From Campylobacterota bacterium (lineage in GTDB: Bacteria; Campylobacterota; Campylobacteria; Campylobacterales; Sulfurovaceae): a stretch of 5,390 nt of DNA. The translations under genes were made by a program, and so were the position numbers. The stretch lies in NCBI GenBank assembly GCA_011372825.1, contig DSAK01000195.1, positions 1 through 5,390 on the forward strand, given 5' to 3'. The notes beneath the pieces are model-generated. The model saw only the letters and a list, made by a program, of their open reading frames with translations. It made no database searches and was not told where the DNA came from. This document shows, piece by piece, positions 1-4,700 of the stretch (positions within the stretch are counted from its first letter, which is position 1; each line of letters begins with the position of its first letter).

Positions 1-1
1 C

Positions 2-130
2 AATGGAAAAATTTGCGAGCACTTGCTAGTGGTGACGCCGTATTCGGATGGCTCAATACTGTGTACTTTTCGAAGTGGAGAGACATACAGATTTGAGAGT
101 GTCAAGGCACTCTTGCAAAAAAAGATATAA
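2..130 (+). CDS. 3' end of an unrecognised gene, cut by the window edge
   Basis: Frame 2 is open from the window edge for 42 codons and stops with TAA at 128-130. The peptide has a plausible protein-like composition, ending in residues such as FRSGETYRFESVKALLQKKI. No family is recognised. The gene would converge on the helicase gene, whose stop is at 201. The competing frame 1 is open only to 96 and frame 3 stops at once, so frame 2 is the best choice, but 42 open codons can occur by chance. Codons 116-124 (CAA AAA AAG) form the heptamer A AAA AAG. A -1 shift there would bypass the stop and end at 163-165. Confidence is low because the N-terminal part is missing. Confidence 0.38.
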   Translation, partial: NGKICEHLLVVTPYSDGSILCTFRSGETYRFESVKALLQKKI

Positions 131-188
131 TGAAAATAGAAGAGTTGAATGCCCCTCCAGGTTAACTCGTGCGATCTGCCAAGAGTGC
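107..188. repeat. Inverted repeat GCACTCTTG / CAAGAGTGC, 64-nt spacer
   Basis: A perfect 9-bp inverted repeat has arms at 107-115 and 180-188. It lies just downstream of the helicase stop codon (201, minus strand). The loop is too long, and no suitable T-tract follows, for a classical terminator. The inner seven bases ACTCTTG/CAAGAGT recur as an inverted repeat at 2773-2828, upstream of the same two-gene unit. Confidence 0.4.
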
Positions 189-200
189 TTAAAGTTTTTC

Positions 201-2174
201 TTACCAAGGTTTTGGAGATCTTCTTAGCCTGCGACTTCGGTTAGTTTTCCCCCTCAAAATCTTAGGCTTAGGGTTTGCCTTTTTTTTTGCAAACCCTATT
301 CCCCATCCATACTGTTCGCTTTTTGTGAACAGCAAAGCGGTGTCAAATATTTTCCCCTCTTTACTTATAAACCCTTTGACTTGATGTCCGTCATCTGTCA
401 TCATCTTCATCACCGCATAGTTCTCTTTTTCTTTTTTAAAATCAGCCTGAAACTGCTGATAAAATCTTTCGATTTTTGCTTTACTGATTTTAAAATCACA
501 CCCTTTGCAGAAGAAGAGATCCCCCTTCCTTAAAACCCCTGATTTGCAAAACTTGCATCGTGCAATGGTTTCTAAGCAATTCTGGTCGCAGCTCTCTGCT
601 GATGTATTTGATAGTATCTCTTCATTTTGGTTTGGTGGCATGATGATTGTGTCCAGATTGATGTCAAGCCCATTGTTCCCATCTTCAGCTAAAAAATAAC
701 GAAAGGGCTTTTCTTCTAGCTCCAAATACTCTAATATTGATTGAGGAAGATATACTCTTGTCTGCGCTCTGGTCACAGCAACATAAAGCAACCTGAGTTC
801 TTCCATGAGTCCTTCTTGTGTTAAATGCGTAATTTTACTTTCGTTCCTAAAAGGAAAGTCGTCAAGGAGCTCCACAATAGGCCACTCAAGCCCCTTGGAT
901 CGATGTGCGGTTGTGATGACAATATCTGCTTCTGCTTGTCTAACCTTTCTTGAATTTCCGTTTTCAGCCTCAACCCTTGTGCACTGCTTGATAGATTTTA
1001 CTAGATCATAGAGGTTATGTTTTCTATATTTAAAAACAATCCCCACAGCTCCCAACATTGAGATATCATTTGTGTTTTTAATGTGGTTAATAAACTCTTT
1101 GAAGTCTGGAAAACCTGCAATGTAGTCATTTTTAATAAATTCTCTTTTTTGAGATAAGAGGTTTTTAATATCAAGAATATCAGAAAAGCTATAGCTCTCT
1201 ACACCACCCACAAAATAGATTTTCTTTTCTAAATGATTGGCACAAAAATGAAACAGTCCGCTGTTCGTGCGTGCAATATAGGTTTTTTGCCTCCCCCCCT
1301 TGGCTGGCTTAGCGATGCCCTCAAATTTCTTTTTTGCACCAGCACGACCAATGATTCGATTAGCAAGCCATCCTACCTTTGGAGGACAGCGAAATGACTT
1401 ACTGAGGTAGAATACCGCAGGGGATTTATGTTGCTCTAAATATTCTAAACTATTGATAGCTCCCCTCCAGCTGTAGATGCTCTGAAAGGTGTCCCCCACA
1501 AAAATCTTTTTTGCATCGGCTTGATGTAGTACAATATCGATCATCATTGGGCTGATGTCTTGTGCCTCATCAACAAGAATATAGTCATACGATAGCTTCA
1601 CTTTTTCGAGTTGAAAGAGCTTTAGGTAAAAATCATGTTCAAAGGGAAGTGCACCATTTTGAATCTCTTTCCATGCTAGAGGCAGCTTGTGTAGGACGTA
1701 ATGTAGAGTTTCATGATCATAAATAGCCGCAAGAGATTGACGCTTCTGATGCTTTTTAATATAATCCTCAACATCTTCAGCTGATGCAACAAAATCTCTT
1801 AGGGTTTTTAAGAGTAGATCAGCACGATAGTTTACTTCTTCCTCAGAAGGGTTCTTGTTATCTGCTACAAATTTAATAAGGTCATGGCCTCTTAGGGTTT
1901 CTTCCTTGTGAAGTCTTGCCTTAAAGTCCTTTCCGATGTATCGATAGGCAATCCCATGAAATGTCGTAATAATAACGTTTTTGATCTCTTTAAAAGAGCG
2001 CTCCGCATCGATGCGCATGCTAGTATTATAAACAAAATACAAAAAAGAGCACTCGGGGTGTTTCTTAGCAAACTCTTTGAGCGTGAAGCTTTTTCCTGTT
2101 CCAGCATACGCCTTGATAAGCGCAATATCTTCAAAATTAGCAAAGATAAAATCTTTTTGTTCGTCACTATACAC
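201..2174 (-). CDS. UvrD/FBH1-like superfamily 1 DNA helicase with C-terminal zinc ribbon
   Basis: ATP-dependent SF1A helicase, 657 residues, expected to translocate on single-stranded DNA in the cytoplasm. Visible motifs: Walker A AYAGTGKS (22-29); Walker B LVDEAQD (200-206); motif III GDTFQSIYSWRGA (227-239); motif IV SFRCPP (260-265); motif V TTAHRSKGLEW (421-431); motif VI LRLLYVAVTRA (460-470). All catalytic residues are present, so it should be active. The order and short insertions resemble the FBH1-type branch rather than full-length UvrD, Rep or PcrA. A zinc ribbon follows (CxxC at 540/543, CxxC at 556/559). Residues about 586-628 resemble the C-terminal repeat of type IA topoisomerases, and a very basic tail ends the protein. 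The start is GTG (2172-2174) with AAGGAG at 2186-2191, 11 nt away; later starts would remove Walker A. It lies 87 bp downstream of the membrane-protein gene on the same strand and is probably co-transcribed with it. It could serve repair, replication of an element, or defence; the sequence does not decide. Confidence 0.93.
   Translation of the reverse strand: MYSDEQKDFIFANFEDIALIKAYAGTGKSFTLKEFAKKHPECSFLYFVYNTSMRIDAERSFKEIKNVIITTFHGIAYRYIGKDFKARLHKEETLRGHDLIKFVADNKNPSEEEVNYRADLLLKTLRDFVASAEDVEDYIKKHQKRQSLAAIYDHETLHYVLHKLPLAWKEIQNGALPFEHDFYLKLFQLEKVKLSYDYILVDEAQDISPMMIDIVLHQADAKKIFVGDTFQSIYSWRGAINSLEYLEQHKSPAVFYLSKSFRCPPKVGWLANRIIGRAGAKKKFEGIAKPAKGGRQKTYIARTNSGLFHFCANHLEKKIYFVGGVESYSFSDILDIKNLLSQKREFIKNDYIAGFPDFKEFINHIKNTNDISMLGAVGIVFKYRKHNLYDLVKSIKQCTRVEAENGNSRKVRQAEADIVITTAHRSKGLEWPIVELLDDFPFRNESKITHLTQEGLMEELRLLYVAVTRAQTRVYLPQSILEYLELEEKPFRYFLAEDGNNGLDINLDTIIMPPNQNEEILSNTSAESCDQNCLETIARCKFCKSGVLRKGDLFFCKGCDFKISKAKIERFYQQFQADFKKEKENYAVMKMMTDDGHQVKGFISKEGKIFDTALLFTKSEQYGWGIGFAKKKANPKPKILRGKTNRSRRLRRSPKPW
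269..298 (-). other. A9 slippery tract inside a perfect 10-bp hairpin, in the helicase 3' end
   Basis: Inside the helicase gene, arms 269-278 and 289-298 are perfectly complementary (TAGGGTTTGC / GCAAACCCTA) with a 10-nt loop. On the coding strand the loop is nine A and one G, read GCA AAA AAA AAG (codons 629-632). This contains the in-frame heptamer A AAA AAG. A -1 slip would read Gly-Lys-Pro and then stop, removing the 25-residue basic tail. A one-base length change of the tract would have a similar effect. This is a structural observation; frameshifting itself is inferred. Confidence 0.45.
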
Positions 2175-2185
2175 CTTAGAGTACG

Positions 2186-2191
2186 CTCCTT
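2186..2191 (-). promoter_or_regulatory. Ribosome binding site of the helicase gene (AAGGAG)
   Basis: On the minus strand AAGGAG precedes the GTG start codon by 11 nt. No other start codon lies between it and the GTG, so it fixes the start. The spacing is longer than usual, which with a GTG start suggests modest translation. Confidence 0.7.
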
Positions 2192-2216
2192 GAGATTAAG
2201 TCAAAATCTTATGGTG

Positions 2217-2266
2217 CCAAATTTTAGCGAAATGCCCCTTGTTTTAGCTATGGGGTGTGTTTCAAT
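2217..2266 (+). mobile_element. Solo IS200/IS605-type right end (copy A)
   Basis: About 50 bp matches copy B at 2854-2903, with 35 of the first 39 positions identical. It has a CCCC...GGGG hairpin with a TTTAG-containing loop and a terminal TTTCAAT. From family knowledge, a hairpin of this form closely followed by TCAA(C) is the right end of IS200/IS605 elements and the 3' part of the TnpB guide RNA (omega RNA). No tnpA, tnpB or recognisable left end is present. The terminus TCAA (2262-2265) supplies the TGA stop codon of the minus-strand membrane-protein gene. It may be a relic, a MITE-like non-autonomous copy, or a retained guide-RNA scaffold. Confidence 0.6.
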
Positions 2267-2738
2267 CTAGGAGTAGGGCACCTGATGGTTCTTTTTGGGG
2301 GTGTACTGTCTCTTTTTTGCCTGAAAGTGCAGCATACTTATTGGTGACTAGATAGCTTAGATAGACTTGCAGCGCACCAAAAAGAACGACAACAAGAAGA
2401 ACATAAATAACGTATGTTACCCACCTTCTTTCTTTTAAGGGTTTTTTCTTTCTTTTTTGTTCCGTTTTTGCTTGCCTGAGTATTGCATCAAAATCAAACT
2501 CATCGCTATCTGCTCCAATTTCGATGTCGATTGATTGATCTTCTCTTTGAAGGGAAGTAGTTGGAGATGACGCCGATGCGCTATGTGGGTTCAGGCTTTT
2601 TGACACGAGTTCAGAAAGTCTTGAAATCTCTTCACTCTGTGCGAGAATCAGCTTTTCTAATTTCAGCAGACGCCTATCATCTAAATCGGATGACGCTATT
2701 TTTTTTTCATCAGAAAATAGTTCTTCTAAGTTGGTCAA
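2262..2738 (-). CDS. Single-pass membrane protein with N-terminal coiled coil, unknown function
   Basis: 158 residues, family not recognised. Residues about 17-48 (DLDDRRLLKLEKLILAQSEE onward) have heptad-like leucine and isoleucine spacing typical of a coiled coil. Residues 51-85 are Ser- and acid-rich and probably disordered. A strongly basic stretch (KRKKKPLKERR, 95-105) precedes one hydrophobic segment (106-131, VTYVIYVLLVVVLFGALQVY). By the positive-inside rule the N-terminal part is cytoplasmic and the short C-terminus is outside. The start is TTG (2736-2738), chosen because a strong AGGAGG lies 7 nt upstream and no ATG or GTG fits. It is the first gene of a unit with the helicase. Its stop codon TGA comes from the end of transposon-like copy A, so its C-terminus may have been truncated or replaced. 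An A9 run at 2699-2707 covers codons 11-14. Confidence 0.8.
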   Translation of the reverse strand: MTNLEELFSDEKKIASSDLDDRRLLKLEKLILAQSEEISRLSELVSKSLNPHSASASSPTTSLQREDQSIDIEIGADSDEFDFDAILRQAKTEQKRKKKPLKERRWVTYVIYVLLVVVLFGALQVYLSYLVTNKYAALSGKKETVHPQKEPSGALLLD

Positions 2739-2746
2739 TGCAGAAA

Positions 2747-2752
2747 CCTCCT
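2747..2752 (-). promoter_or_regulatory. Ribosome binding site of the membrane-protein gene (AGGAGG)
   Basis: A full AGGAGG on the minus strand lies 7 nt from the TTG at 2738. It decides in favour of this non-ATG start. Confidence 0.8.
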
Positions 2753-2772
2753 GTACGATATTTTTAGATATG

Positions 2773-2828
2773 CCATACTCTTGCTTTTGTTTATTGTGTT
2801 AGGCATCAGGGCAGGATCAAGAGTATGG
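2773..2828. repeat. 11-bp inverted repeat upstream of the membrane-protein/helicase unit
   Basis: Arms CCATACTCTTG (2773-2783) and CAAGAGTATGG (2818-2828) are perfect complements separated by 34 nt. On the minus strand, TTGATC followed after 16 nt by CACAAT lies partly inside the repeat. This could be a weak promoter for the downstream pair, in which case the arms could be a regulator site or a leader hairpin. No T-tract follows on either strand, so a terminator is unlikely. Confidence 0.45.
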
Positions 2829-2853
2829 AATTACCCCTCACAAATGAAGCTTA

Positions 2854-2903
2854 CCAAATTTTAGCGAAAAGCCCCTTGCTTTAGCTGCGGGGAGGATATC
2901 AAC
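2854..2903 (+). mobile_element. Solo IS200/IS605-type right end (copy B)
   Basis: This is the better-preserved copy: CCAAATTTTAGCGAAAAGCC leads into a CCCC/GGGG hairpin with a TTTAG loop, then GGAGGATATCAAC. The ending ATATCAAC matches the usual IS200/IS605 right terminus as I know it. It has the same orientation as copy A, about 637 bp to the right. No transposase or TnpB reading frame precedes it: the preceding 115 bp are non-coding and then the opposite-strand membrane-protein gene begins. If transcribed rightward, the bases after 2903 (AAAAAGCCACTGTTTGG) would take the place of a guide. Confidence 0.65.
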
Positions 2904-2983
2904 AAAAAGCCACTGTTTGGAAAAGCACCAACAAAAACTAATACGATATACGTTATAAATCTGTGTCTTTTTATATCTAAAAG

Positions 2984-3004
2984 TTTTGAAATTTTTATTC
3001 AAAA
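2984..3004. repeat. Small AT-rich inverted repeat upstream of the lipoprotein promoter
   Basis: TTTTGAA (2984-2990) and TTCAAAA (2998-3004) form a 7-bp perfect inverted repeat with a 7-nt spacer. It ends about 35 bp before the -10 box of the lipoprotein gene, where an activator or repressor could bind. Such repeats also arise by chance in AT-rich DNA. The rest of 2904-3039 shows only AT-rich non-coding sequence. Confidence 0.25.
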
Positions 3005-3039
3005 TGTCCAAGAATAAAAAAGTAGATTGTTTCTTTAGC

Positions 3040-3045
3040 TATAAT
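3040..3045 (+). promoter_or_regulatory. -10 box TATAAT of the lipoprotein gene
   Basis: There is a perfect TATAAT with a TTTAGC lead, about 70 bp before the chosen ATG. No recognisable -35 lies at the usual distance; the upstream DNA is A/T-rich. Transcription would begin near 3052. Confidence 0.55.
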
Positions 3046-3100
3046 TTAACCAATAGACTCTTGTGGTATTCAATCATGCAGCCACAAAGGCTAACTTTTC

Positions 3101-3106
3101 GAAAGG
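3101..3106 (+). promoter_or_regulatory. Ribosome binding site of the lipoprotein gene (GAAAGG)
   Basis: GAAAGG ends 7 nt before ATG 3114. The upstream in-frame GTG at 3063 has no ribosome site and would put 17 extra residues before the signal peptide. Confidence 0.6.
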
Positions 3107-3113
3107 CTTCATA

Positions 3114-4184
3114 ATGGGAGATAAATTTTTGAACTTAGGAAATGCAATGCTTTGTGCCTTACTGCTTGGCTCAACCCCTATGATGACAGGGTGCGAAGGT
3201 GGTGGCTCCGGGACTACAAGCTATAACAGTTATGCGGACACTGAAAACTATTCTGCCTCACTCATGGAGGGGGAGCATGTAATTATTAACTTAGCAACTG
3301 GTCTTGTTGAGCCCTATCCGCAAAACATAGAAGCGTACCCAAGCGCAATGGAGACAAATACCCTGTCTACCGAAGCGGATGAAGACGAAGAGGGATGGGA
3401 TGAAAATGAAGAAGGAGCAGATTATGGCTATGACGAGACATCCGAGATGGGATATTATAAAATACATACCTATCCTAAAAACGGCGAAGTATCTCTTAAT
3501 GGCAGTTATCTTACCTATACCCCCAACTCAGCGTTTACGGGGGAAGATACAGTGCTCCTTACTTATGGGAACGAAGAGGATCTCAACTTTAAATACATTA
3601 GTGTTCATTTGACGATCAAAGAGGTCAATCATCCTCCCAAAATCGAGATGGGCAACATACTGCAAAAGCTAAGTACCAACACCACATTTGCCTTTGGTCC
3701 ATCTGCGAGTGATCCTGATGGGGACACCTTGACTTTCTCTGTTGTAGGTAACCCAAGCTGGATGACACTTGATCCTGCAACGGGAGTACTTTCAGGTACT
3801 ACGCCAAACTATGAGACGAACGTAGAAGAGATTAAACTTTCAGTGAGCGATGGCATACTTACCTCCTCCCTAGAGCCTTTAAGTATCAGCATCGTGAATG
3901 GGAATCATGTCCCAACGATAGAAGGGATACCCACTACCTATATCGAGAAAAATGAACAATACAGTTTCACGCCGATTGCACAAGATTTAGACGGCGACGC
4001 ACTTACGTTTTATATCGCAAATAAGCCATCGTGGGCTGAGTTTGATAGTGAGACGGGAACGCTAGAGGGGATAACCCCCGACGAGGACTCTGTGTATCAA
4101 GATGTAAGCATCTATGTGTATGATGGTCAGTCGTTGGCATATTTAGAGCCGTTTACTATTACTGTAGGGGTTATTGAGGAGTAA
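3114..4184 (+). CDS. Putative lipoprotein with cadherin/Ig-like repeats
   Basis: 356 residues. The N-terminus is a lipoprotein signal peptide: hydrophobic segment AMLCALLLG (11-19), then MMTGC with the lipidated cysteine at 27, followed by a Gly/Ser linker. Residues 87-110 are strongly acidic. Residues about 113-170 look like a bacterial tandem-95/cadherin-like repeat (SYLTYTPNSAFTGEDTVLLT). Residues 171-263 and 264-352 are two He_PIG/dystroglycan-type cadherin-like domains, each with the Ca2+-site signature DPDGD or DLDGD, a PSW motif and TGxLxGxTP. The family is exported and typically adhesive or structural, so this protein is probably anchored to the outer membrane, facing periplasm or surface. 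ATG 3114 is preferred because of GAAAGG 7 nt upstream and the signal peptide right after it. The gene has its own -10 box and is separated from the minus-strand unit. No secretion or enzyme genes lie beside it, so its ligand is unknown. Confidence 0.85.
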   Translation: MGDKFLNLGNAMLCALLLGSTPMMTGCEGGGSGTTSYNSYADTENYSASLMEGEHVIINLATGLVEPYPQNIEAYPSAMETNTLSTEADEDEEGWDENEEGADYGYDETSEMGYYKIHTYPKNGEVSLNGSYLTYTPNSAFTGEDTVLLTYGNEEDLNFKYISVHLTIKEVNHPPKIEMGNILQKLSTNTTFAFGPSASDPDGDTLTFSVVGNPSWMTLDPATGVLSGTTPNYETNVEEIKLSVSDGILTSSLEPLSISIVNGNHVPTIEGIPTTYIEKNEQYSFTPIAQDLDGDALTFYIANKPSWAEFDSETGTLEGITPDEDSVYQDVSIYVYDGQSLAYLEPFTITVGVIEE

Positions 4185-4200
4185 CCCCCATTCGCCTGGC

Positions 4201-4235
4201 CATCACTCTTTTTCCTAACAAAGAAAGGAGTGATG
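4201..4235. terminator. Strong hairpin between convergent genes, likely bidirectional terminator
   Basis: Arms CATCACTCTTTTT (4201-4213) and GAAAGGAGTGATG (4223-4235) pair over 13 bp, with two G-T pairs and a 9-nt loop. It starts 16 bp after the lipoprotein stop and lies 25 bp from the stop of the convergent minus-strand gene. No U-tract follows on either strand, so it may act as a 3' stabiliser rather than a classical intrinsic terminator. Confidence 0.55.
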
Positions 4236-4259
4236 ACACTCTCAAAATATCCTCACTTC

Positions 4260-4466
4260 TCACAAACACTTCTTTTTACACTGATCTACGATAGGAACGG
4301 CGGATATCTCTTCGGCTTTCAATACATCCGATGCATCCAACCATACCCTTTCATCTAAACGCTTTTTTCCAGAGATGCCACGAATAATAAATAGCACCTC
4401 ACCCATATAAAAACAACATTGTAACCTTATTAATACCACAACTACACACCCCCTAACCTCCCACAA
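4260..4466 (-). CDS. Small protein of unknown function (left member of an inverted pair)
   Basis: 68 residues, family not recognised. The start is TTG (4464-4466) with GGAGGAG at 4473-4479, a 6-nt spacing, which argues for real translation. The N-terminal third is hydrophobic and cysteine-containing (CVVVVLIRLQCCFYMGEVLF, 7-26). The rest is charged (SGKKRLDERVWLDASDVLK, 32-50) with two cysteines near the C-terminus (63 and 67). Codons for VVLIRL through GEVLF align without gaps to the oppositely oriented frame at 4701-4871 (VVLIRL ... GELLY), so the two look like diverged copies. It converges on the lipoprotein gene, with a hairpin between. It could be a degraded remnant rather than a functional gene. 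Confidence 0.5.
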   Translation of the reverse strand: MWEVRGCVVVVLIRLQCCFYMGEVLFIIRGISGKKRLDERVWLDASDVLKAEEISAVPIVDQCKKKCL

Positions 4467-4523
4467 CCGCGACTCCTCCAGTAATCACATGAGCCACACA
4501 GCCTTTCACTCATCCTGTCTCTA

Positions 4524-4560
4524 CCTTTTTCTCTTTTCTTCCTCTTTTCTCTTCTTTTTT
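4524..4560. repeat. Pure pyrimidine tract (37 nt)
   Basis: The plus strand is uninterrupted C/T for 37 bases, so the minus strand, which is the sense strand of the small gene at 4260-4466, is purine-rich upstream of that gene. It mirrors the purine tract at 4612-4652 across the centre of the inverted duplication. Confidence 0.6.
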
Positions 4561-4611
4561 GACCCTCGATGTGGCAAAACACCTGCCCTATGCCCATCTC
4601 GCCGCAGTGCC

Positions 4612-4652
4612 GAAGAGGGGGGAAGAGGGGGGAGAGAGGAAGAAAAAGGAAG
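4612..4652. repeat. Pure purine tract (41 nt) with a duplicated G6 unit
   Basis: There are 41 uninterrupted A/G bases, including a tandem 10-bp unit AAGAGGGGGG at 4613-4622 and 4623-4632. The two G6 runs could slip during replication or form unusual structures. Together with 4524-4560 it can pair partially into a long hairpin with a loop of about 51 nt. Confidence 0.6.
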
Positions 4653-4700
4653 CCGTTTTGGGTGCCATGAGAGAGTGGAGCGATAGCAAGTAGGTGGGGC

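Noticed and set aside
1..96. Frame 1 partial coding region from the window edge
   Set aside because: It is shorter than frame 2 and the two overlap; frame 2 has the more protein-like composition.
130..165. 11-codon frame MKIEELNAPPG starting at the TAATG overlap
   Set aside because: It is too short to call as a gene and has no ribosome site; kept only as the possible -1 frame extension of the left-edge gene.
264..288. Rightward terminator AGGC...GCCT followed by nine T
   Set aside because: The stem is only 4 bp with a large loop and lies inside the helicase coding sequence; a role for the left-edge gene cannot be supported.
505..1011. Plus-strand open frames inside the helicase gene (505-699 and 805-1011)
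   Set aside because: They are antisense to a gene with complete helicase motifs and lack ribosome sites.
1892..2270. Other frames across the helicase 5' end (minus 1892-2167, plus 1908-2270)
   Set aside because: They overlap the Walker A-encoding part of the helicase in other frames and have no independent support.
2561..2767. Plus-strand open frame opposite the membrane-protein gene
   Set aside because: It is antisense to a gene with a strong AGGAGG and a clear membrane segment.
2217..2903. CRISPR-like direct repeats
   Set aside because: There are only two copies, 637 bp apart with a gene between. The hairpin and TCAA terminus fit a transposon right end instead.
3063..3113. GTG 3063 as the lipoprotein start
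   Set aside because: It has no ribosome site, lies about 11 nt from the predicted transcription start, and puts 17 residues before a signal peptide that fits ATG 3114.
3379..3612. Plus-strand open frame inside the lipoprotein gene
   Set aside because: It is a frame-shifted shadow of the acidic, Gly/Asp-rich region, with no domain resemblance.
4489..4686. 65-codon plus-strand frame beginning MSHTAFHSS
   Set aside because: It consists mostly of translated pyrimidine and purine tracts (Ser/Phe/Leu then Gly/Glu/Arg), has no ribosome site, and crosses both arms of the inverted duplication.
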